NCBI RefSeq assembly: GCF_014655295.1 | Contig: NZ_BNBI01000011.1 | Coordinates: 248,001 to 312,000 of the forward strand | DNA length: 64,000 nt | Direction of reading: 5' to 3' | From: Streptomyces fumanus | Lineage (GTDB): Bacteria; Actinomycetota; Actinomycetes; Streptomycetales; Streptomycetaceae | In this document: one piece after another, positions 43,098 through 52,570 of the stretch | Layout of the letters: the number at the start of each line of letters is the position of its first letter | How positions within the stretch are numbered: the stretch's first letter is position 1 | Position numbers and translations under genes: made by a program | Notes under the pieces: generated by a model | The model's input: only the letters and a program-made list of their open reading frames with translations | Databases searched by the model: none | Told to the model about the DNA's origin: nothing

Positions 43098-43793
43098 GTG
43101 ATCGTCACCCTGATCATCGTCTGCGAGGTCGGCTTCTGGGTGCTGCTGGCCGCCGGGCTGGCCGTGCGCTATCTGCTGCGGATGCCGCGCACCGGCCTGG
43201 CCCTGCTGCTGTGCGAGCCGCTCCTGGAGGTCGCGCTGCTGGCCGTCACCGCGCTGGACCTGAGGAACGGCGCCGATCCGGACTGGACGCACGGCCTGGC
43301 CGCGCTCTACCTCGGCTACACCGCCGGTCACGGCCACCGCACGGTGAAGTGGCTCGACGGCCACGCCGCGCACCGCCTCGACGGCCGCCCGCCGGTCCGG
43401 CCCCCGCGCTACGGGCTGGCCCGGGCCCGGCACGAGGGCGCGGTCTGGCTCGGCACGCTGGTCGCCGCCGCGGTGGCGACCGGGCTGCTCCGGCTCGCCA
43501 TGTGGTACGTCGACGACCCCGCCCGGAGCGGCCCCCTGGAGAGCTGGGAGCAGTTCGCCTGGCGGGCGGCCGTCATCCACGGCCTGATCGCCCTGACGTA
43601 CCTGATCTGGCCGAAGCGTCCGCCGGAGCCGCCCAAGGGCGCGGGGACCGGCGCGCCCGGCCGCGACGAGGGCGCGGCCGGGGACCGGGCCGGGAGCTAC
43701 CTCTCCCCGCCCGGCACCCACAGCACGTCCCCGACCTCCTTGTTCGCGGTGCGGGCGAGGATGAAGAGCAGGTCGGACAGGCGGTTGAGGTAG
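43098..43793 (+). CDS. Conserved hypothetical membrane protein
   Basis: 231 aa from GTG 43098 behind GAGAGGAG. Hydrophobic segments are visible near the N-terminus (TLIIVCEVGFWVLLAAGLAV and LALLLCEPLLEVALLAVTAL), in the middle (YLGYTAGHG, VWLGTLVAAAVATGLL) and at ~165-185, so there are four to five membrane spans. No catalytic motif is seen. The last ~32 codons run antisense through the 3' end of the cobalamin adenosyltransferase gene (97-bp overlap), where the sequence becomes Ser/Arg-rich and unlike a natural tail. The original stop may therefore have been lost. Its function is unknown. Confidence 0.7.
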   Translation: MIVTLIIVCEVGFWVLLAAGLAVRYLLRMPRTGLALLLCEPLLEVALLAVTALDLRNGADPDWTHGLAALYLGYTAGHGHRTVKWLDGHAAHRLDGRPPVRPPRYGLARARHEGAVWLGTLVAAAVATGLLRLAMWYVDDPARSGPLESWEQFAWRAAVIHGLIALTYLIWPKRPPEPPKGAGTGAPGRDEGAAGDRAGSYLSPPGTHSTSPTSLFAVRARMKSRSDRRLR

Positions 43794-44269
43794 GTCGCGG
43801 TGAGCGGGTTCATCGTCTCGCCGTGCGCCTCCAGCGCGGCCCAGGTGGAGCGTTCGGCCCGGCGGACCACCGTGCACGCCTGGTGCAGCAGCGCGGCGCC
43901 GGGCGTGCCGCCGGGGAGGATGAACGAGCGGAGCTTCTCCAGCTCGCCGTTGAAGCGGTCGCAGTCCGCCTCCAGCCTGTCCACGTAGAACTGCTCGACG
44001 CGCAGCGGCGGGTACTCCGGGTTCTCGACGACCGGCGTGGAGAGGTCCGCGCCCACGTCGAACAGGTCGTTCTGCACCCGGACCAGGACCTCGACGACCT
44101 CCTCGGGCAGCCCGCCGAGCGCGATCGCCGTGCCGATCACCGCGTTGGCCTCGTTGGCGTCGGCGTACGCGGCGATCCGCAGGTCGGTCTTGGGGACCCG
44201 GCTCATGTCGCCGAGGGCGGTGGTGCCCCGGTCGCCGGTCCGGGTGTAGATGCGCGTCAGGTTGACCAT
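43697..44269 (-). CDS. Cob(I)alamin adenosyltransferase, PduO type
   Basis: Transfers the adenosyl group from ATP to cob(I)alamin to make coenzyme B12, which is needed for instance by methylmalonyl-CoA mutase. Its partner epimerase gene lies at 63488. The N-terminal ATP-binding motif TRTGDRGTTALGDMSRVPK is typical, followed by AYADANEANAVIG, the helix with RRAERS and the C-terminal YLNRLSDLLFILAR. At 190 aa it is a complete single domain. It is transcribed toward, and overlaps by 97 bp, the convergent membrane protein gene. Confidence 0.92.
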   Translation of the reverse strand: MVNLTRIYTRTGDRGTTALGDMSRVPKTDLRIAAYADANEANAVIGTAIALGGLPEEVVEVLVRVQNDLFDVGADLSTPVVENPEYPPLRVEQFYVDRLEADCDRFNGELEKLRSFILPGGTPGAALLHQACTVVRRAERSTWAALEAHGETMNPLTATYLNRLSDLLFILARTANKEVGDVLWVPGGER

Positions 44270-44282
44270 GCGCCCAGCGTAG

Positions 44283-45032
44283 TTACGCCCCGGCCGTGCG
44301 GAACACGCGTGTGCCGACCGTCACGGAGAGCACGGTCAGGCCGACGGCGACCAGGGAGCCGTAGAGCATGTGCGCGGTGGCGTACCGGCCGACGTAGGCG
44401 TCCCGCACGGCGTCCACCAGGTAGCGCAGCGGCATCAGGTGGGACAGCACGTCCAGCCAGCGCGGGCCCAGCGTCATCGGCAGCATCAGACCGCTCAGCA
44501 GCATCGCGGGCAGGGTCAGCGCGTTGACCACCGGACCGAACCCCTGCGGGGTGGCGACCTTCATCGCCAGCGCGTACGACAGCGACGCCAGCGAGACGGT
44601 GAGCAGCGCGACGAACCCGAACCCGATCAGCACCCCGGGCAGCGGGGCCCGCAGCCCCATCGCCACGGCGGCCAGCACCAGCAGCACCGCCTGGAAGACG
44701 AACACGGTCGCCTCCCGCAGCACCCGCCCCAGCAGCAGCGCGAGCCGGCTCACGGGCGTGACCCGCATCCGCTCGACCACCCCCTGCCCCTTCTCCAGGA
44801 TGATCATGAACCCGGCGAACGAGGCGCCGAACAGCCCGAGTTGCAGCAGCAGTCCGGGCACCAGCACCTGCCAGGAACTGCCCCGCCCGCCCAGCGGCAG
44901 ACCGGTGAGCAGCGGCCCGAAGAAGAGCAGGTACAGCAGCGGCATCAGCACGCCGAACAGCAGCGCGAACCGCGAGCGCAGCGACTGGCGCAGATAGCGG
45001 CCGTAGACGAGAGCGGTGTCGTGCAGCAGCAT
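44283..45032 (-). CDS. ABC-2 type transporter permease (DrrB-like)
   Basis: 249 aa with six hydrophobic segments and the ABC2_membrane pattern (FALLFGVLMPLLYLLFFGPLL, LQLGLFGASFAGFMIILEKGQGVVERMRVTPVSR, LPMTLGPRWLDVLSHLMPLRYLVDAVRDAYVG). It forms an exporter with the ATPase encoded 10 bases upstream. With the divergent TetR gene this is the common drug/lipid efflux layout. The substrate is unknown. Confidence 0.88.
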   Translation of the reverse strand: MLLHDTALVYGRYLRQSLRSRFALLFGVLMPLLYLLFFGPLLTGLPLGGRGSSWQVLVPGLLLQLGLFGASFAGFMIILEKGQGVVERMRVTPVSRLALLLGRVLREATVFVFQAVLLVLAAVAMGLRAPLPGVLIGFGFVALLTVSLASLSYALAMKVATPQGFGPVVNALTLPAMLLSGLMLPMTLGPRWLDVLSHLMPLRYLVDAVRDAYVGRYATAHMLYGSLVAVGLTVLSVTVGTRVFRTAGA

Positions 45033-45042
45033 CCGGGGGCTC

Positions 45043-45825
<783 letters not shown>

Positions 45826-45849
45826 GCCCCCAGAAAAACAGAGTCACTG

Positions 45850-45891
45850 AAAACTTGCAACGTCCCCAAGTTTTCGCGCGACCCAAGTTTT
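45850..45891. promoter_or_regulatory. TetR-type operator between the exporter and its regulator
   Basis: AAAACTTG (45850-45857) and CAAGTTTT (45867-45874) form a perfect inverted repeat with a nine-base centre. A third half-site CAAGTTTT lies at 45884-45891, 17 bases from the second. They occupy the 95-base divergent gap and are the AT-richest bases there, so the regulator probably controls both directions through them. Confidence 0.7.
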
Positions 45892-45920
45892 GACCGTGCC
45901 CAGCGAACTAGGATGCGGGC

Positions 45921-46562
45921 ATGGCCGAGGGACTCAGGGAACGGAAGAAGCGGCAGACCAGGCAGTACATCTCGGATGTCGCCACCGGTCTGTTCCTGGA
46001 GCGCGGCTTCGAGGCGGTGACCGTCGCCGAGGTCGCCGAGGCCGCCGACGTCTCCGTCAACACCGTCTACAACTACTTCCCGGCCAAGGAGGACCTCTTC
46101 CTCGACCGCTCCCGGGGCGTCGTCGACCGCCTCTCGCGCTGGGTGCGCGGCCGGCCTGACGGGGAGTCGGCCGCCGCCGCGGTCCTGCGCGAACTGCGCG
46201 AGGAGGTCGAGTCGGTGTCGCCCCGCGTCGGCCTGATGGCCGGGTACGCGCGGTTCATGCGGGTGGTGCACGACTCGCCCGCGCTCCGCTCCCGCCTGTG
46301 GGCCATCGGCCAGGAGGTCCTCCAGGACCTCGAACAGACCCTGCGCGAGGAGACCGGCGCCCCCGGCGACGACCCGATGCCCGCCCTGATCGCCGGTCAG
46401 ATCAACTGGGTGCACTCCACCGTGATGTCCGCCATCGGGCAGCGGATGCTGGCCGGCGGCACCCCCTCCCGGGTCTCCCGGGAAACACTGGTGCTCCTCG
46501 ACGAGATGGAGGACCTGCTGAGCGAGAAGGTGCTCAACTACGCCGTACGAGCCGCCGGATGA
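45921..46562 (+). CDS. TetR-family transcriptional regulator
   Basis: 213 aa. The N-terminal helix-turn-helix reads QYISDVATGLFLERGFEAVTVAEVAEAADVSVNTVYNYFPAKEDLF, the classical TetR pattern. The C-terminal ligand domain has no recognisable family. It is divergent from the ABC exporter and most likely represses it until a ligand binds. The shared gap carries palindromic half-sites. Confidence 0.92.
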   Translation: MAEGLRERKKRQTRQYISDVATGLFLERGFEAVTVAEVAEAADVSVNTVYNYFPAKEDLFLDRSRGVVDRLSRWVRGRPDGESAAAAVLRELREEVESVSPRVGLMAGYARFMRVVHDSPALRSRLWAIGQEVLQDLEQTLREETGAPGDDPMPALIAGQINWVHSTVMSAIGQRMLAGGTPSRVSRETLVLLDEMEDLLSEKVLNYAVRAAG

Positions 46563-46685
46563 CCCCCTGCGGTGTGATGTCCGTCATCTGAGACGTGACG
46601 CGCGTTACTTACCGGTCACACCGCCCCTTCCGACCGCTAGTGTCCGCCGGAGAGGCAGAAGGACGCGCATCAGGGGAGTCGCACA

Positions 46686-47534
46686 GTGGCACGCAAGCTC
46701 GCCGTCATCGGAGCCGGTCTCATGGGGTCCGGCATCGCCCAGGTCTCCGCACAGGCGGGCTGGGACGTCGTCCTGCGCGACGTCACCGACGAGGCGCTGC
46801 GCCGCGGCACCGACGGCATCAAGGCGTCCTACGACAAGTTCGTCGCCAAGGGCGCCCTGGAGGCGCACGACGCCGACGCCGCCCTCGCCCGGATCACCCC
46901 CACCACCGACCTGGACGCCGTCGCCGACGCGGACGTCATCGTCGAGGCCGTCTTCGAGAAGCTGGACGTCAAGCACGAGATCTTCCGCGCGCTCGACAAA
47001 CTGGCGAAGGACGAGGCGATCCTGGCCTCCAACACCTCCGCCATCCCGATCACCAAGATCGCGGCCGTGACCGAGCGCCCCGAACGGGTCGTCGGCACCC
47101 ACTTCTTCTCCCCGGTCCCGATGATGCGGCTGTGCGAGCTGGTACGCGGCTACAAGACCAGCGACGAAACCCTCGCCACCGCGCGGGAGTTCGCCGAGTC
47201 CACCGGCAAGACCTGCATCGTCGTCAACCGCGACGTGGCCGGCTTCGTCACCACCCGGCTCATCTCCGCCCTGGTGGTCGAGGCCGCCAAGCTCCACGAG
47301 TCGGGCGTCGCCACCGCCGAGGACATCGACCTCGCCTGCAAGCTCGGCTTCGGCCACGCCATGGGACCGCTGGCCACCGCCGACCTGACCGGCGTGGACA
47401 TCCTGCTGCACGCCACCAGCAACATCTACACCGAGTCCCAGGACGAGAAGTTCGCCGCGCCGGAGTCGATGCGCCGAATGGTCGACGCCGGTGACATCGG
47501 CCGCAAGAGCGGGCAGGGCTTCTACAAGTACTGA
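46686..47534 (+). CDS. 3-hydroxybutyryl-CoA dehydrogenase
   Basis: NAD(P)-dependent oxidation or reduction of 3-hydroxyacyl-CoA/acetoacetyl-CoA, 282 aa. The Rossmann motif is GAGLMGSGIAQVSAQAGW. The catalytic His is in GTHFFSPVPMMRLCELV, with SNTSAIPITKIA and NRDVAGFVTTRLISALVVEA further on. It ends SGQGFYKY, as usual for the family. GTG 46686 has GGGGAG seven bases upstream. A TAGTGT -10 element (46638-46643) suggests its own promoter. It may serve fatty-acid breakdown or butyrate/ethylmalonyl-type metabolism. Confidence 0.92.
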   Translation: MARKLAVIGAGLMGSGIAQVSAQAGWDVVLRDVTDEALRRGTDGIKASYDKFVAKGALEAHDADAALARITPTTDLDAVADADVIVEAVFEKLDVKHEIFRALDKLAKDEAILASNTSAIPITKIAAVTERPERVVGTHFFSPVPMMRLCELVRGYKTSDETLATAREFAESTGKTCIVVNRDVAGFVTTRLISALVVEAAKLHESGVATAEDIDLACKLGFGHAMGPLATADLTGVDILLHATSNIYTESQDEKFAAPESMRRMVDAGDIGRKSGQGFYKY

Positions 47535-47695
47535 GCCGCGCACATCACACGCCGGAGTGAATTCGGTATCGGTTCGCTCACGGCCCGCAACCTCCGTCCG
47601 CCCCACGCGGTCAGAGGTTGCGTCACCCGCATGGCACACCGGGCACCGATCCGACACCACACCGCGGAGCACGAGACGCACTCACGGGAGCGCAT

Positions 47696-48019
47696 ATGCA
47701 CATCAGGGGCGACCACGCCGAACTGGTCGTCGGGGGCCGCCTCGACGTCCGCAGCGCGGCGGACGCCCGTACGGTCCTGCACTCGGCCGTCGACGACGGA
47801 GCCGGCGACCTGGTGCTCGACCTGTCCGAGCTGGACTCCTGGGACGCCACCGGACTCGGCGTGATCATGGGAGCCCACCGGCGGGCCGGCCGCTGCGGCC
47901 GGCGCCTGGTGCTGCGCGGCGTACCGCCGCAGATGCAGCGCCTGCTGGTGGCCACCCGGCTGCACCGCATCCTCGCCATCGAGGGCGGCATCGGCGTGGA
48001 GAGCCTGCCCCGGGTGTGA
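47696..48019 (+). CDS. STAS domain protein (anti-sigma factor antagonist-like)
   Basis: 107 aa. It is a single STAS domain with VVGGRLDVRSAADARTVLHSAV and the core LDLSELDSWDATGLGVIMGAHRRA. The usual phosphorylatable Ser of anti-anti-sigma factors (DSSGL) is Thr here (DATGL), which could still be phosphorylated. No cognate anti-sigma kinase is adjacent. ATG 47696 has GGGAG six bases upstream. Confidence 0.82.
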   Translation: MHIRGDHAELVVGGRLDVRSAADARTVLHSAVDDGAGDLVLDLSELDSWDATGLGVIMGAHRRAGRCGRRLVLRGVPPQMQRLLVATRLHRILAIEGGIGVESLPRV

Positions 48020-48293
48020 CTCCCCGGACGGATGCGGCTCCGGGACGGCCGTGCCCCCGGGACAGGTGTGAAGCGGCGCCCGGGGGAGACCCGGATCACC
48101 CCTCGGCGAAACGTACGACGCGCGCAATCCTCACGAGACCGTGACGTCTCGGGCGGCGCGGTACCCCGGACTGTCGGAGATACTGACCGAAGGTTTAGGG
48201 TTCGGCTGCCCGCCGCCTTCGTGACCCACAGGCGGGCCCGGACCAGAAGCGACAGCGCGGTGTGCGGCAAGGCCGGGAGGGTGGTCCCGACCG

Positions 48294-51074
48294 GTGACCG
48301 AAGCACACGACGCTTTTGGGGGGCTTGAACCTATGGACCCGAACGACCGGGGACCTGAGGAGTACGGCCACGACGGCGACGGCCACGCGCCGCGCCCGCG
48401 TCCGCCCAGGGACCCCCTGACGCCCGACTTCGGCCAGCACGCGCCCGCGCCGGCCCGCATGGTGCGGCTCGTGGCCGGCGACTTCCTGCTCACCGTCAAC
48501 CCCGTCGACGGCAGCGAGATAGAGGTCTGCCCGCCCACCGAGCGGCCCGCCCGCCCCGTCAAGCGCACCCCGGCCGAACGCGCCGCGACCGCACGCGCCG
48601 CCCGGCCCCCCGCGCCGCCCGGCCCCGCCCGGCCGGCGCTGCCGCTGCTCGCCCGCGACGACGAACGCGACCGCCTGGTCCGGCTGCTCGCCCGCGGCCG
48701 GTCGGTACGCCTCACCGGCCCCGCCGGCTCCGGCCGCACCCGCCTGCTCGACGTGGTCGCCGAGGACTGCGCCGACCTCGCCCCCGACGGCGTGGTCCGC
48801 CTCAGCGGCTTCCACCGCACCGCCGACGACCTGCTCCACGACCTCTTCCACGCCGTCCACCACGCGCCCCGGCACCGCCCGGCCCGCGAGGAACTCCTCA
48901 CCCACGTCCGGGAGATCGGCGCGGTCGTCCTGCTGGACGACCTGGAGTTCGGCGGCACCGCCCTCGACGAACTGCTGGCGGCCACCCCCGAGTGCGCCTT
49001 CCTCTTCGCCGCCACCCCCGACGTGCCCGCCCCGTCCGCCGAGGCGGGCGTCGAGGAGGTCCTCCTCACCGGCCTGGACCGCGCCGACGGCGTGGCCCTG
49101 CTGGAGCACGCCGCCGGCCGCCCCCTCACCGAGGAGGAGGCCAACTGGGCCGGCGACCTCTGGTTCGAGTCCGAGGGCCTGCCGCTGCGGTTCGTCCAGG
49201 CCGGCGCCCTGCTGCGGCACCGCGACAGACTGCGGGCCGGCGCCGACGCCGTCGACGAGTTCGGCGTCTTCGCCGACACCGCCCCCGAGGACGCCGCCCC
49301 CTACGACACCGGCGCCGGGGACGACGTACCGCTGCCGTCCCTCGGGGAGGCCGCCGCGCCCGCGCCGCTGCTCGCCTCCCGGCTCAGCGCCGCCGGCCGG
49401 GCCGCCCTGGAGTTCGCCGTCGCCCTCGGCGGCGAGATGCCCCACCAGGCGCATCTGCCCGCGCTGGTCGGCGACACCCACGCGGACGCCGCCCTCGGCG
49501 AGCTGTCCGCCTGCGGACTGATCTCGCCGGTCGGCTCCCGCTACCGGCTGGCCGCCGGGGTCCTCACCCAACTGGAGAGCGCCGGGTACGGCGACGACAT
49601 CCCCGGCCGCGCCCTGGAGGCCGCCCGGCACTACGCCTGGTGGGCCGGGCACCCCTCGGTCACCCCCGAACGCGTCTGCGCCGAGGCCGACGCCCTGCTG
49701 GCCGCCCTCACGGTGCTGGCGCCGGGCACCGAGCCGCCGGCCGAGGACGAGGAGGCCCCGGCGGTGGCCCTGGCCCGCACGGCGGCGCCCGCGTTCGCCG
49801 CCGGGCTGCGCTGGGCCGCCTGGGAGCGGTCGCTGCGCTCCGGCGCGGAGGCCGCCCGGCTCGCCGGCGACGTCGCCGAACAGGCGTACTTCCACCACGA
49901 ACTCGGCGTCCTCGCGCTCTGCGAGGACCGTCTGGACCGGGCCCGCGCCGAACTGGAGGCGTCCATCGGGCTGCGCGGCGCCGCCGCCGACCGCCGCGGC
50001 ACCGTGGCCGGCCGCCGCGCCCTCGCCCTGGTCGCCGACCGGTCCGGGGACACTCCCGGGATGAGCGGCGGGGCGGTCTTCGGGGGCTTCGGAGCGGGAG
50101 TCCCCTTCGCGCCCGGCGCGGGGGCGGCCGGTCCCGGTGCCGTAGCGGACGGTCCGGGCGGCTTCGGTGTGGTAGCGGGTGGCCCGGACGGCTTCGGTGC
50201 CGTAACGGGTGGTCCCGGTGCCGCGGCCGGTGGGTCCGATACCGCGAGCGGCTTCGCCGCGGTCGCGGGCGGGTCCGGGCCGGCCCCGGACGGCTCCGCC
50301 CCGGCTACTGGGGCGGAGGGGGCCGGTGACCGGCGGGAGCAGGCGCCCGAGCCCTTTCCGCCGCTGCGTCCCTCCCCGCAGGCCCCGACCCTGGTCGCCA
50401 ACCGGTCCTCGGGCCGTCCCCCCGGCCGTCCCCCGGGCGGCAGCCCGTCCCGCAAGGCCCGCGGTGGCATCAGGGGCTTCGCCCGGCGCAACCTCGTCGC
50501 GGCGGGCGCCGGCGCCCTGCTGGTCGCCGTGCTCGGCACCGTCGTCACCCTCGGCGCCACCTCCGACGGCGACACCGACGGCCCCGCCGACCGGGTCGGC
50601 GTCAACCCCTCCGCCAGCCAGGGCACCGGCGACGACGGCAACTCCTCTACCGACCCGGGCGACGACGGCGACGGCGGCTCCGGCGACCCCGGGTACGCGG
50701 GCGCGGTCCCCACCGACCCCGGCCCGGACGGCACCCCGGGCACCGCCGACGACCCGGCGCCGACCGGCTCGGCCACGCCGTCGGACGACCCGAGCGGCAC
50801 CCGCCGCCCGAGCGGCTCCGCCGACCCGTCCCAGAGCCCGAAGCCGTCGACGTCCGGCAAGCCGCCCACCGGCACCCACAAGCCCCCCACGGGCACGCAG
50901 AAGCCGCCCAGCGGCAGCCAGACGCCGAGCACGCCGACCTCGCCCACGGAAACGGAGCCGGAGACGCCGACCCAGCCGACGCAGACCCCGGAGACGCCGA
51001 CATCCCCGGTGACCTCCGCCTCCAGCGCGTCCGGCAGCGCCCCCGGCACGGCGGCCACCGGCCAGATCATGTGA
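48294..51074 (+). CDS. Large STAND-like ATPase with low-complexity linker and one membrane segment
   Basis: 926 aa. A ~110-residue Pro/Arg/Ala-rich start precedes an NTPase module with ARDDERDRLVRLLARGRSVRLTG and the Walker A-like GPAGSGRTRLLD (Arg in place of the usual Lys) and Walker B VVLLDDLEF. An alpha-helical region follows to ~600, then Gly/Ala/Phe-rich repeats (GGPGGFG, GGPDGFG, ~610-680). A membrane helix (~732-752) leads to a ~170-residue outside tail rich in Thr, Pro, Ser and Asp. The topology puts the ATPase in the cytoplasm and a flexible stalk in the wall. GTG 48294 is the start. The function is unknown; a link between signalling and the cell wall is a guess. Confidence 0.72.
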   Translation: MTEAHDAFGGLEPMDPNDRGPEEYGHDGDGHAPRPRPPRDPLTPDFGQHAPAPARMVRLVAGDFLLTVNPVDGSEIEVCPPTERPARPVKRTPAERAATARAARPPAPPGPARPALPLLARDDERDRLVRLLARGRSVRLTGPAGSGRTRLLDVVAEDCADLAPDGVVRLSGFHRTADDLLHDLFHAVHHAPRHRPAREELLTHVREIGAVVLLDDLEFGGTALDELLAATPECAFLFAATPDVPAPSAEAGVEEVLLTGLDRADGVALLEHAAGRPLTEEEANWAGDLWFESEGLPLRFVQAGALLRHRDRLRAGADAVDEFGVFADTAPEDAAPYDTGAGDDVPLPSLGEAAAPAPLLASRLSAAGRAALEFAVALGGEMPHQAHLPALVGDTHADAALGELSACGLISPVGSRYRLAAGVLTQLESAGYGDDIPGRALEAARHYAWWAGHPSVTPERVCAEADALLAALTVLAPGTEPPAEDEEAPAVALARTAAPAFAAGLRWAAWERSLRSGAEAARLAGDVAEQAYFHHELGVLALCEDRLDRARAELEASIGLRGAAADRRGTVAGRRALALVADRSGDTPGMSGGAVFGGFGAGVPFAPGAGAAGPGAVADGPGGFGVVAGGPDGFGAVTGGPGAAAGGSDTASGFAAVAGGSGPAPDGSAPATGAEGAGDRREQAPEPFPPLRPSPQAPTLVANRSSGRPPGRPPGGSPSRKARGGIRGFARRNLVAAGAGALLVAVLGTVVTLGATSDGDTDGPADRVGVNPSASQGTGDDGNSSTDPGDDGDGGSGDPGYAGAVPTDPGPDGTPGTADDPAPTGSATPSDDPSGTRRPSGSADPSQSPKPSTSGKPPTGTHKPPTGTQKPPSGSQTPSTPTSPTETEPETPTQPTQTPETPTSPVTSASSASGSAPGTAATGQIM

Positions 51075-51097
51075 CACCGCCCGCACCCCGCGACGGG

Positions 51098-51132
51098 CGA
51101 GGGCCGGGCCCCCCAGGGGAGCCCGGCCCTCG
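51098..51132. terminator. Bidirectional terminator between the STAND-like gene and nucS
   Basis: CGAGGGCCGGGC (51098-51109) pairs perfectly with GCCCGGCCCTCG (51121-51132). The 12-bp stem lies between two convergent stops (51074 and 51144). Confidence 0.85.
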
Positions 51133-51143
51133 TCCGCGATGGC

Positions 51144-51815
51144 TCAGAACAGCCGCAGCTTGTCGTCCTCGATGCCGCGCAGCGCGTCGTAGTCCAGCAC
51201 CTGGCAGCCGATGCCCCGGTCGGTCGCCAGCACCCGGGCCTGCGGCTTGATCTCCTGCGCGGCGAACACCCCGCGCACCGGGGCGAGCAGCGGATCCCGG
51301 TTCAGCAGCTCCAGGTAGCGGGTGAGCTGCTCCACGCCGTCGATCTCGCCGCGCCGCTTGATCTCCACCGCGACGGTCCGCCCCTCGGCGTCCCGGCACA
51401 GGATGTCGACCGGCCCGATCGCCGTCGGGTACTCGCGGCGGATGAGGGTGTAGCCCTGGCCGAGCACCTCGATCCGGTCGGCGAGCAGCTCCTGGAGGTG
51501 TGCCTCCACCCCGTCCTTGATCAGGCCGGGGTCCACGCCCAGTTCGTGCGAGGAGTCGTGGAGGACCTCCTCCATCGTGATGATGAGCTTCTCGCCCGCC
51601 TTGTTGACGACCGTCCACACACCGGCGTCGTCACCGGTGCCCTCCTTCAGGGTGCAGGGCGGCGACATCCAGTTCAGGGGCTTGTAGGCCCGGTCGTCGG
51701 CGTGGATCGAGACGCTGCCGTCCGCCTTGACCAGGATCAGGCGGGGTGCCGAGGGGAGATGAGCGGTGAGCCGCCCGGCGTAGTCCACGGAGCAGCGGGC
51801 AATGACGAGACGCAT
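51144..51815 (-). CDS. nucS: Mismatch-specific endonuclease NucS/EndoMS
   Basis: Cuts both strands at G:T, G:G and T:T mismatches and replaces MutS/MutL repair in actinobacteria. 223 aa. The N-terminal beta domain begins MRLVIARCSVDYAGRLTAHLP. The nuclease core is YPTAIGPVDILCRD...VAVEIKRRG, with Asp, Glu and Lys of the RecB-like site, followed by the family segments VEQLTRYLELLN and GIGCQVLDYD. ATG 51815 is chosen because the family starts there; the frame is open for 86 further codons without homology. Confidence 0.95.
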   Translation of the reverse strand: MRLVIARCSVDYAGRLTAHLPSAPRLILVKADGSVSIHADDRAYKPLNWMSPPCTLKEGTGDDAGVWTVVNKAGEKLIITMEEVLHDSSHELGVDPGLIKDGVEAHLQELLADRIEVLGQGYTLIRREYPTAIGPVDILCRDAEGRTVAVEIKRRGEIDGVEQLTRYLELLNRDPLLAPVRGVFAAQEIKPQARVLATDRGIGCQVLDYDALRGIEDDKLRLF

Positions 51816-52106
51816 GGTCGGCAACGCTACTCGACCCGCCCGCCCCGGCGCGATTCGCACCCCGTCCCGCCTCCCGGACGAGGGGCCGGGGATCGCCCCG
51901 CTTCTCCCCTTGGTCCCTTCTTGCGCACTGGCCGATTGTGCCCCGGTCCCCGGTCGCGCATCTGCACATTCTCCTGGTGCGGCCCCCTCGGGCTGCCTAC
52001 GGTAGGGAACGGGAGGTCGCGGGTCGTGCACACAGCGTGTCCGGAGCCCCAGGACTCCCTTACTGTCCGGCATCCCCCGCTGGTCGGGGGTGCGAGAGGA
52101 GAACCC

Positions 52107-52499
52107 ATGTCGCTCGACGTCTCACCGGCCCTACTCGAACAGGCCGAGCGAGGCGAGGTCGACGACGCTGCATTCGTCGACTGCGTCCGGACTTCCCTGC
52201 CCTACGCATGGGAAATGATCAGCTCCCTGGTGGCTCAGCTCAAGGTCGACGGCGGCGAGTTCGCCGACAATCAGACGCCCCCGCCGGACGAGCAGGCGCG
52301 CGGCCAGTTGCTGCGCGCACTCGCGAGTGACGCGATACGCGGAGCGCTGCAGCGGCACTTCGGTGTCCGCCTGGCCTTCCAGAACTGCCACCGGGTGGCC
52401 GTCTTCGCGCCGGACTCCTCCGCCGACGGGAGGCTGGCCCGGTTCACCTCGGTGCGCGGCCAGGTGCTCAACCAGTCGCCGGAACTCCGCGACTGCTGA
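52107..52499 (+). CDS. SCO5389-family conserved protein
   Basis: 130 aa, small and acidic at the N-terminus (LDVSPALLEQAERGEVDDAAFVDCVRTSLPYAWEMI). It ends with RFTSVRGQVLNQSPELRDC. It belongs to a protein family conserved in Streptomyces and named after S. coelicolor SCO5389, of unknown function. No catalytic motif or membrane segment is visible. GAGAGGAG lies upstream of ATG 52107. It diverges from nucS across 291 bases and converges with the monooxygenase gene. Confidence 0.8.
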   Translation: MSLDVSPALLEQAERGEVDDAAFVDCVRTSLPYAWEMISSLVAQLKVDGGEFADNQTPPPDEQARGQLLRALASDAIRGALQRHFGVRLAFQNCHRVAVFAPDSSADGRLARFTSVRGQVLNQSPELRDC

Positions 52500-52570
52500 T
52501 GCCGAAGCCCCGCTTGCCGCTCCGTGCGCGGGAGGCGCGGTCCGTACCGGAGCGGCAGGCCCCCGGGGAG

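Noticed and set aside
46595..46619. GTGAC...GTCAC repeat before the hydroxyacyl-CoA dehydrogenase gene as a FadR/PaaR-type operator
   Set aside because: Only five bases per arm and no match to a consensus I can state with confidence.
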